Source: Lachnospiraceae bacterium
GTDB taxonomy: Bacteria > Bacillota > Clostridia > Lachnospirales > Lachnospiraceae
DNA: 10,829 nucleotides
Assembly: GCA_017446125.1 (NCBI GenBank)
Contig: JAFSRL010000134.1
Span: 1 to 10,829 of the forward strand
Direction of reading: 5' to 3'
Shown here: piece after piece, positions 5,845-10,829 of the stretch
Position numbering within the stretch: the stretch's first letter is position 1
How the letters are laid out: each line of letters begins with the position of its first letter
Notes under the pieces: model-generated
Databases searched by the model: none
Seen by the model: only the letters and a program-made list of their open reading frames with translations
What the model was told of the DNA's origin: nothing
Position numbers and translations under genes: made by a program

Positions 5845-7680
5845 TTAAATGTTAAACAGGGTGATCTCCTGCTCAATGTCCTGTGCCATGCCGGTCAGCT
5901 TCTTGACCGTCTGCGCCATGTTGATCAGGGATTCCGACTGTTCCTTGGAGCTCTTGGCGGAGGATTCCATGCGGTCCGCGATGTCCGCAGCGCTTGCGCC
6001 GACCACCTCCGAGGAGGAACGCACCGCTTCACTCTGCGAGGAGAGGGCACGGATGGAATCGCCTGTTTCCTCGATCGATGTAACGATATCTTTGACGGAG
6101 GCGTTGATGCTTTGGAAAATAGCACCGGCGTCTCCGATCGCTTTTGAGGAGACCTGCACCTCTCTGGTGCCTTCCTGTACGGCGGATACGGCTTCCGTGG
6201 TCTCCGCCTGAATCTGACCGACGAGCGTCGAAATATTTCCGGCGGCTGCCTGGGATTCCTCCGCAAGCGTGCGGACCTCCTCCGCAACGACCGCAAAGCC
6301 CTTGCCGTGCTCGCCCGCGCGGGCTGCCTCGATGGAAGCGTTCAGGGACAGGAGGTTCGTCTGCGACGCGATGTCGGAAATGGTGGAGACAATCTCGCCG
6401 ATCTGCGCACTTCTGCGGCCCAGCTGCTCCATGATCTCCGCGGACCTCGTGATTGTCGCCTCAAGGGAGCTCACCTTATCCACCGCGTCGCGGATGACAA
6501 CGGTTCCCTCATCCGATTCTCCGGAGATCCGCTTCGCGTTCTCCGTCATCAGGTCAACGCTTGCATTCACCTCATCGAGGGAGGAGATCATGCCGGAAAG
6601 TGTTTCAAGCACTTCATCCGTCGAACGCAGCTGATCGGTGGCGCTGACGGCGGAACGCGAGATTTCGCTTGCCATGGTGCCGGAAACCGCAGCATTGTCA
6701 TCCGTCTGTGTGGAGAGCTGTTCGTTGGAATGAACGAGGGACTGCATGGCGTCCGCGGTCTTTCCGATAAAGCCCCGCATCTGTCCCATCACTTCATTAA
6801 TGTTGCGTCCGAGCTTGCCGAGTTCGTTTTCCTGTTTGATATGGATCTCCTGTATGCTGAAGCGGCCCTGTTCGTCTTTGGCGATCGCCTCCGTCAGTCT
6901 TCTGATCGGACGATAGACATCCTTCAGGATATAGATGTAGATGATGACAATCATCACGAGGATCGCGGCGAGAATCACGGTCACGGCGACCGACAGACGC
7001 TCGGAGTGGGCAAAAGCGACTTCCACATTTCCGGACAGACGCTCATCGAGCATCTCGTAGAACTGGTTGACGAGGCCGCCGATCTCGTTTTTGGCTTCCA
7101 TATAAACATCGTCGTTCAGGATGCGGTTCGCAAAGGCTCTCGCATCCTCCCCCTCTTCCATCATCGCTTTCTCTTCTGCGGTCATCGTGTTGTGGATCGC
7201 GTTAAAAGCGGCTGTCTCGCGCTCCGCAAGCGCCACGGAACGTGCCGTCGCGCGGTCCAGCACGTCGATCTCCTCATCCGTAAATCCGTTTTCACGCATC
7301 AGGTCGATGAGCGCGATTTTTTCGGCCCCGCCCGCGATCTGCGCTGCGATGTCATCCTCGATTACGGCCCAAAAGCTGGAATCATAGCCCTCCGGCCTTG
7401 CGACCACGCCGGAGCGGATGTCGAGCACCGCATTATAGACGTCGAGGTATTTTGGGTCCCCGGTCTCGCAGTACATCCGCGCCATGTTGGTCAGGACGTC
7501 ACTCGAGGCCTGCAGTTCCGCGGCCAGCTCGATGGAATAGCGGTAGGCTTCCTCCGACTCCGACAACAGGTGCAGCGAATCGCCCGAGCGGTTGGAAATA
7601 TAGCCCACCACAAGGTTCAACAGAATCATGACGGTGAACAAAGAGATTACCAGGGACCGGATTGACAGTTTAGACATCAT
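5845..7680 (-). CDS. methyl-accepting chemotaxis protein
   Basis: The domain order in 611 residues is: short cytoplasmic N-terminus, membrane helix about 8-29, extracytoplasmic helical sensor about 30-229, membrane helix about 230-252, HAMP about 253-305, and a long coiled-coil signalling domain. The CheA/CheW-binding hairpin tip is clear at about 429-476 (EIVSTISDIASQTNLLSLNASIEAARAG and onward to EEVRTLAEES). The sensor region is all-helical and acidic, with no PAS or Cache motif that I recognise, so the ligand is unknown. Ala/Ser/Glu/Gln-rich stretches in the signalling arms could serve as adaptation sites. There is no C-terminal CheR-docking pentapeptide; the protein ends EITLFNI. Tandem ATGs at 7680 and 7677 follow a GAGGGGG ribosome site, and the second has the more usual spacing. 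Confidence 0.95.
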   Translation of the reverse strand: MMSKLSIRSLVISLFTVMILLNLVVGYISNRSGDSLHLLSESEEAYRYSIELAAELQASSDVLTNMARMYCETGDPKYLDVYNAVLDIRSGVVARPEGYDSSFWAVIEDDIAAQIAGGAEKIALIDLMRENGFTDEEIDVLDRATARSVALAERETAAFNAIHNTMTAEEKAMMEEGEDARAFANRILNDDVYMEAKNEIGGLVNQFYEMLDERLSGNVEVAFAHSERLSVAVTVILAAILVMIVIIYIYILKDVYRPIRRLTEAIAKDEQGRFSIQEIHIKQENELGKLGRNINEVMGQMRGFIGKTADAMQSLVHSNEQLSTQTDDNAAVSGTMASEISRSAVSATDQLRSTDEVLETLSGMISSLDEVNASVDLMTENAKRISGESDEGTVVIRDAVDKVSSLEATITRSAEIMEQLGRRSAQIGEIVSTISDIASQTNLLSLNASIEAARAGEHGKGFAVVAEEVRTLAEESQAAAGNISTLVGQIQAETTEAVSAVQEGTREVQVSSKAIGDAGAIFQSINASVKDIVTSIEETGDSIRALSSQSEAVRSSSEVVGASAADIADRMESSAKSSKEQSESLINMAQTVKKLTGMAQDIEQEITLFNI

Positions 7681-7724
7681 TTACCCCCTCTCATCACAAA
7701 AGGTGAAAGTATGCTTCATCGTAT

Positions 7725-7752
7725 ATATCGGCAGAAGTTTAGGAGAGCTTTA
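7725..7752 (-). promoter_or_regulatory. SigD/FliA-type flagellar sigma promoter for the chemoreceptor operon
   Basis: On the minus strand, TAAA (7752-7749) is followed after 16 nt by GCCGATAT (7732-7725). The SigD/sigma-28 consensus is TAAA, about 15 nt, then GCCGATAT or GCCGATAA, so both boxes match fully with a spacer at the long end of the accepted range. Transcription would start near 7717, giving a leader of about 37 nt with the ribosome site. The element ties the chemoreceptor and GDSL genes to flagellar gene expression. Confidence 0.8.
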
Positions 7753-7807
7753 GATAGAATTTCTTATGGGGATATAAGGATTTTGGAGAAGACTCTCCGG
7801 CAAATAA

Positions 7808-7838
7808 TGACTTTGTTCGGAAATATATTCGGAAGTCA
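7808..7838. repeat. inverted repeat enclosing a direct repeat, downstream of the DUF805 gene
   Basis: TGACTT (7808-7813) and AAGTCA (7833-7838) are perfect 6-bp inverted arms. Between and into them TTCGGAA occurs twice (7816-7822 and 7828-7834). The element lies between the DUF805 stop and the SigD promoter. No T-run follows on the minus strand, so it is a poor terminator. It could be a regulator site or just 3' UTR structure. Confidence 0.35.
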
Positions 7839-7868
7839 AATCATCGCAGACATCCTTCCGCGCTATGC

Positions 7869-9152
7869 CTACGAGAATTGAGCATCGATCAAATCGACCA
7901 GATAATCACGCATATTAAGGACATCCTCGTTCATGCATTCTAAATAGAACACATACCTGTCATAACCGGGCGCTTTGTCAGATACTTCTCTTATAAACGA
8001 AGTCCCGCTCTTATGCAGTGCGCTGCTCAGTTTGTTCGTTTCTGCCGCTTGCCCGGGGGCGAACATCATAAGCCGCTCATCCAGCCCGGCCATGCATTCC
8101 GCTGCCATTTCCGTATACCGATTGGAGACCTCTTCATCCTTCGTCACACAGACTCGCATCAGATTTCTTCTCATGCTCATCAGGTGGAACTCTGCGGCCG
8201 CAAGCTGACAAAGTTCACTGTTCTGATAGCGCTTCCCCGAGCACAAGGCTTCGTATGCTTCCTGTGCTGCCTGCTCCATGTCTTCAAATGCAGGGGCAAG
8301 AGAGGTTTCATATTCACGGAACAGCTCATCCGATGTTGTGTCTTGCTCAAGCATTTTGCCAAATACTTGCGCCTTCTCTATAAAACCATAATACTGATCT
8401 TCCAGCCGGCGGACTTCCTCCGATTCCGGAAAGATGGTTGTTAATGTGTCTATGTTCATTGTGAGTTCATAAGCTCTGTCGCTTGCAAGTTCCATATTCT
8501 CCTTCCACTTCTCTGTTTCACAGGTGGCAATGATTGCCAGGAGATTCGCATCCAATCGCTGTATCAGCGCCCGTGTTTCATCTACCCGATAAAGCGTCTG
8601 ATTGCTTGCGCCAAAGAAATTTTCTATCGCGCCATTGTTTTGCGTTCTTGGATTTGAAAACATCCCGCGGGATACAACAAAGAAGCCGAGAAGGAACACC
8701 GCGAGGATCACAGCGATACCGGAGATGATCGAGATCAGTTTCTTCGGCCTGCCCGTTGATACAGGCTGCGCATTACGAAGGGCCTCCGCTTCCGGAGACG
8801 ATCCGGTTTTGGGGTTTGGTCCGTAGGTATTCGTTCCCGGCTCGGAGTCTGTGCAGAGCCAGATCAGTGTCAAGATCAACCCGAGCACCGGAACGAGACG
8901 AACGAAGTAATACCAACCGGACCTTCCAGTATCGTGCAGCCGGCGGACGTTCACGGCGATGGAGGGCAAAAGAACTGCAAGCGAAAGTATCACGGAGATC
9001 CAGGGTGTTTCGATCAGCAGGGAAACGGACTCGGATACAAAAGACAGAATCCAAAGAAACAGTGTGAAGAACCAGTATTCGCTTCGACGCGCCCTTCCGC
9101 GAAACCGGGCGTAGTTCGAAAAACATGATTTAACAGCTTCTGAAAATGACAT
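7869..9152 (-). CDS. DUF805 membrane protein with a long helical C-terminal domain
   Basis: Residues 1-118 form a DUF805 domain: FRGRARRSEYWFF (17-29), RRLHDTGRSGWYYF (70-83) and TDSEPGTNTYGPNP (101-114) are its signature motifs, with three or four membrane helices. A linker (about 119-137) leads to another membrane helix at about 139-161, followed by about 265 mostly helical, acidic residues that are probably outside the membrane. DUF805 proteins are normally little longer than the domain, so the C-terminal part is an unusual addition; it recalls a four-helix-bundle sensor but has no motif I can name. AGAAGGGG precedes the ATG. Base composition looks more AT-rich than the chemoreceptor gene. 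The function is unknown; an envelope-stress or sensing role is a guess. Confidence 0.8.
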   Translation of the reverse strand: MSFSEAVKSCFSNYARFRGRARRSEYWFFTLFLWILSFVSESVSLLIETPWISVILSLAVLLPSIAVNVRRLHDTGRSGWYYFVRLVPVLGLILTLIWLCTDSEPGTNTYGPNPKTGSSPEAEALRNAQPVSTGRPKKLISIISGIAVILAVFLLGFFVVSRGMFSNPRTQNNGAIENFFGASNQTLYRVDETRALIQRLDANLLAIIATCETEKWKENMELASDRAYELTMNIDTLTTIFPESEEVRRLEDQYYGFIEKAQVFGKMLEQDTTSDELFREYETSLAPAFEDMEQAAQEAYEALCSGKRYQNSELCQLAAAEFHLMSMRRNLMRVCVTKDEEVSNRYTEMAAECMAGLDERLMMFAPGQAAETNKLSSALHKSGTSFIREVSDKAPGYDRYVFYLECMNEDVLNMRDYLVDLIDAQFS

Positions 9153-9189
9153 GTGTGCCCCTTCTTTTTGCGTGTTTTCAGATACACCT

Positions 9190-9195
9190 ATTATA
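9190..9195 (-). promoter_or_regulatory. -10 element of the DUF805 gene
   Basis: A perfect TATAAT (9195-9190, minus strand) stands 37 nt before the ATG at 9152, giving a leader of about 30 nt with its ribosome site. There is no -35 of quality and no TGn extension. A run of eight T (minus strand, 9206-9199) lies just upstream of it. This could also be the tail of a weak terminator for the methyltransferase gene, but only a 3-bp stem precedes it. Confidence 0.5.
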
Positions 9196-9225
9196 CCGAA
9201 AAAAAATGAGGCAGGTCTCGGAATA

Positions 9226-9234
9226 TGGTAGAAT
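9226..9234 (+). promoter_or_regulatory. possible plus-strand extended -10, antisense to the methyltransferase 3' end
   Basis: TGGTAGAAT (hexamer 9229-9234) is an extended -10 with one mismatch. An ATG 9 nt later at 9244 opens a 12-codon frame ending in TAA at 9280-9282. The geometry equals that of the three predicted leaderless genes, but the frame is very short. It would make RNA running into the end of the convergent methyltransferase gene. Confidence 0.25.
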
Positions 9235-9269
9235 TAAGGACTAATGTCGCCCACAAGCCGGCATCCGGG

Positions 9270-10070
9270 TTACAACGCGTAATGCAAAATATAGCCTCTC
9301 CTGCCGCCCTCGTCGACGACCTTCATCGCGATTCGCGTATAGAGGCTGAGTTTCTTTTTTAAGTCCCTGCGGGCCTGCGTGAAAAACGGCTTTTGCTCGA
9401 TTAAACGGATGCCGCATCTCGATGCAAATGCTTCCGGGTCATCCACCCAGAAATGCATCTCGGCAGAGGTGTTGCCTGTCTTTCTCACATACTTATTGGC
9501 GTAGCCGATCGCCTTGGAACTCATGGCGTCAAAGATCAGCTCCGCGTCCGTGAACGTGCGCTTTGCGTCTTCCATGAACTGTCGTATTTTTTCTTCCGTG
9601 AAATACTGAAAGACGCCGGATACCGTCATCAGCGTCGGCAGGGTCTTATCGATTTCGTCCGCCCAGGAAAGATCAAACAGATCGCCGGCAATCAGACGGT
9701 CTTTTTCCTGCTCCCCTAAAACCGCCCGGCGGGTATCGATGACATCCTTAAGATCCATTTCATAAAAGATGGCCGTTTCCGGCTTCAGGCGAAAGAACGA
9801 GGTCTCAAGGCCGGCGCCTAAGTTCACGACGTTGCACCTTTCATGCCGCTTTAGAAACGCACGCACCATCTCATCCGTAACCTTATACCGGCAGACGCTG
9901 GCCATGTAGAAATATTCCCCGGAGTTTTTTTCGATGCTGTCATCCGGAAGATCCTTCTCCAAAGACAGTGACTTCTCGTCATAAAAGAATTCCGGAAACC
10001 GCTTCGATACCTGAATCCGCGCCGTCAAGGGAATGTAAAGCGTATCCGCAACACCCTGTAACCTGCTCAT
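9270..10070 (-). CDS. class I SAM-dependent methyltransferase, LCM/polyketide O-methyltransferase-like
   Basis: The 266-residue protein has the SAM-binding motif VVNLGAGLETSFFRL (81-95), in the form typical of the leucine carboxyl methyltransferase (LCM) superfamily. An acidic ribose-binding strand (YEMDL, 103-107), AGDLFD (128-133) and the GVFQYF strand (152-157) follow. Bacterial members methylate carboxyl or hydroxyl groups of small molecules; the substrate here is unknown. An N-terminal helical cap (about 1-65) probably shapes the substrate pocket. A strong AGGAGG (10081-10076) sits 5 nt before the ATG. The gene stands alone, transcribed divergently from hipBA, behind a near-consensus promoter that carries an operator-like repeat, so it is probably induced by a specific signal. 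Confidence 0.8.
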   Translation of the reverse strand: MSRLQGVADTLYIPLTARIQVSKRFPEFFYDEKSLSLEKDLPDDSIEKNSGEYFYMASVCRYKVTDEMVRAFLKRHERCNVVNLGAGLETSFFRLKPETAIFYEMDLKDVIDTRRAVLGEQEKDRLIAGDLFDLSWADEIDKTLPTLMTVSGVFQYFTEEKIRQFMEDAKRTFTDAELIFDAMSSKAIGYANKYVRKTGNTSAEMHFWVDDPEAFASRCGIRLIEQKPFFTQARRDLKKKLSLYTRIAMKVVDEGGRRGYILHYAL

Positions 10071-10081
10071 AGCACCCTCCT

Positions 10082-10097
10082 GTTAGCGTTCACTAAC
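10082..10097. promoter_or_regulatory. TetR-like operator over the methyltransferase start site
   Basis: GTTAGCGTTCACTAAC has perfect 5-bp arms (GTTAG, CTAAC) around 6 nt, with one further matching pair inside. Read from the minus strand, it includes TTAGTGAACG, which resembles operators of TetR/AcrR-family repressors. It covers the predicted transcription start (about 10096) and ends at the ribosome site, an ideal place for repression. No TetR gene lies in the window. Confidence 0.6.
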
Positions 10098-10102
10098 ATC
10101 AT

Positions 10103-10131
10103 ATTGTAATGAAAAGACATATAAATGTCAA
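10103..10131 (-). promoter_or_regulatory. near-consensus sigma-A promoter of the methyltransferase gene
   Basis: A perfect TTGACA (10131-10126) and TACAAT (10108-10103) are spaced 17 bp apart on the minus strand, the best promoter in the window. The start point would be near 10096, inside the operator-like repeat. A second inverted repeat, GACAT-ATAA-ATGTC (10116-10129), overlaps the -35 and spacer and might be another binding site. Confidence 0.75.
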
Positions 10132-10197
10132 TCAGCCAATGTTGTTTTTCTTTATTGAAAAGGATGTAAACGACAAGTGATATTATAATGGCAATTC

Positions 10198-10226
10198 TTG
10201 ACGATTCCCAACAAAAATGCTACTAT
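10198..10226 (+). promoter_or_regulatory. sigma-A promoter of hipBA
   Basis: TTGACG (10198-10203) and TACTAT (10221-10226) have exact 17-bp spacing. The -10 lies inside a perfect palindrome. The start would be near 10233, giving a leader of about 48 nt to the hipB ATG. A separate TATAAT at 10184-10189 lacks a partner -35. Confidence 0.55.
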
Positions 10227-10232
10227 AGTAGC
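10219..10232. promoter_or_regulatory. 14-bp perfect palindrome, probable HipB operator
   Basis: GCTACTATAGTAGC is fully symmetric and contains the -10 of the hipBA promoter. Antitoxins of the HipB type repress their own operon by binding palindromes near the promoter. The sequence differs from the E. coli HipB site (TATCC, 8 nt, GGATA), so the assignment rests on position and symmetry. Confidence 0.6.
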
Positions 10233-10280
10233 AACAAATAGCGCATATAACAGACTTCTGTCACCCACGAGGAATACGGT

Positions 10281-10565
10281 ATGGAATACGACTGGGAAAC
10301 ACCATCAGACATTGCCATGCGTCTGTCCGGAAACATGAGAAGGATTCGAAAACGCAAAAGAATCACCCAGAAGCAGCTTGCAGCAAGAAGCAATGTCAGT
10401 TATGCTACGCTCAGGAAGTTTGAGCAGACCGGGCAGATTTCTCTGGAATCATTTATCAAGCTGTCCATGGAACTGGGTCTGGTCAATGAACTCAACACGC
10501 TCTTTACCCAGCCGGTGTATCAAAGCATCGAGGAAGTGATCAATGACAGAAAACAGAATGCTTAA
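10281..10565 (+). CDS. hipB: HipB-like XRE-family antitoxin
   Basis: This 94-residue protein carries an XRE/Cro helix-turn-helix at about 20-67, with the recognition region QKQLAARSNVSYATLRKFEQTG (about 31-52) and the following ISLESFIKLSMELGL helix. The N-terminus is acidic and short, and the C-terminal tail (about 68-94) may contact the toxin. HipB dimers bind DNA to repress the operon and neutralise the HipA kinase. GAGGA lies 7 nt before the ATG. The hipA start lies inside this gene with a 23-nt overlap, so the two are translationally coupled. The perfect palindrome 49 nt upstream is the likely binding site. Confidence 0.85.
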   Translation: MEYDWETPSDIAMRLSGNMRRIRKRKRITQKQLAARSNVSYATLRKFEQTGQISLESFIKLSMELGLVNELNTLFTQPVYQSIEEVINDRKQNA

Positions 10566-10829
10566 TGTCATATATCATGACCGCGTCGTGGGACATCTGG
10601 CGGAGATGCCGGACAGGCGGATTGCCTTTCAATATGATGAGGCGTGGTTGGATGAAGGCTTTTCCATCAGTCCGCGGTCGCTCCCGCTGACACACGATGT
10701 TTTTGTCCCGCAGGAATCCTCCAGACAAAAGTTTGGCGGCCTGTTCGGCGTGTTTGCGGACAGCCTGCCCGACAGCTGGGGAAGCCTGCTTCTGGAACGC
10801 TATCTGGCGACTCTGGGAATCCAGAAAGA
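10543..10829 (+). CDS. hipA: HipA-like serine/threonine kinase toxin, N-terminal part only
   Basis: From the ATG at 10543, 95 codons are open to the window edge. The visible part is the HipA N-terminal subdomain: a beta-strand start (MLNVIYHDRVVGHLAE), SISPRSLPLTHDVFV (about 47-61), FGGLFGVFADSLPDSWG (about 69-85) and LLLERYLATLGI. HipA family toxins phosphorylate glutamyl-tRNA synthetase or other targets and cause growth arrest. The kinase motifs lie beyond the edge, so activity cannot be judged. GAGGAAG (10530-10536) with 6-nt spacing supports this start; an ATG at 10558 is an alternative. The LPDSWG motif is a variant of the LPDGWG found in many HipA proteins. Confidence 0.85.
   Translation, partial: MTENRMLNVIYHDRVVGHLAEMPDRRIAFQYDEAWLDEGFSISPRSLPLTHDVFVPQESSRQKFGGLFGVFADSLPDSWGSLLLERYLATLGIQK

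Noticed and set aside
6307..7665. 452-codon plus-strand frame opposite the chemoreceptor gene
   Set aside because: It mirrors the chemoreceptor codons; the product has no recognisable domain, and the minus-strand reading gives a complete chemoreceptor with HAMP and signalling domains.
7785..7798. GGAGA-AGAC-TCTCC hairpin as a terminator of the DUF805 gene
   Set aside because: Only 5 bp and no T-run on either strand; it may be a chance inverted repeat.
9258..9268. CCGG-CAT-CCGG hairpin as the methyltransferase terminator
   Set aside because: A 4-bp stem with a 3-nt loop and no adjacent T-run is too weak.
10184..10189. TATAAT as the main hipBA -10
   Set aside because: No -35 lies at 16-18 bp and there is no TGn extension; the TTGACG-17-TACTAT pair downstream is better spaced and coincides with the palindrome.

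Overview
The window looks like chromosomal DNA of a Gram-positive anaerobe, most likely a motile member of the Clostridia (Lachnospiraceae-like). This is inferred from strong AGGAGG-type ribosome sites, sigma-A style promoters, a SigD/FliA-type flagellar promoter before a chemoreceptor gene, a short-form AmrS radical SAM protein and a DUF1538 plus PII-like pair. GC content is moderately high by eye. There are no rRNA or tRNA genes, transposases, integrases or CRISPR arrays, and no gene-free stretch longer than about 210 bases.

Left part (1-5213). A truncated alpha/beta-hydrolase-like gene runs leftward off the edge. A small secreted or membrane-anchored unknown (601-1017) and a 36-residue single-helix peptide (1096-1206) follow on the plus strand. 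Next comes a tight operon: DUF1538 membrane protein, tandem PII-like protein and shikimate dehydrogenase AroE, with gaps of 4 nt and -4 nt. After it is an AmrS-type radical SAM gene with its own promoter. The pairing of a predicted transporter with a PII-type sensor suggests metabolite-gated transport, but the substrate is unknown.

Middle part (5210-9152), minus strand. A methyl-accepting chemotaxis protein and a GDSL esterase are coupled, with 2 nt between them, behind a near-consensus SigD promoter. Upstream lies a DUF805 membrane protein with a long helical domain that is probably extracytoplasmic.

Right part (9270-10829). An LCM-type SAM-dependent methyltransferase and a hipB-hipA toxin-antitoxin pair are transcribed divergently from about 210 bp that is dense with sites. 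The methyltransferase promoter is almost consensus and has a TetR-like inverted repeat over its predicted start point. The hipBA promoter has a perfect 14-bp palindrome over its -10. HipA runs off the right edge.

The most notable global pattern is that three plus-strand genes (601, 1288, 4356) each have an extended -10 element (TGnTATAAT) ending only 6-10 nt before the ATG, with no convincing Shine-Dalgarno. They would therefore give leaderless mRNAs, while neighbouring genes have ordinary leaders and strong ribosome sites.
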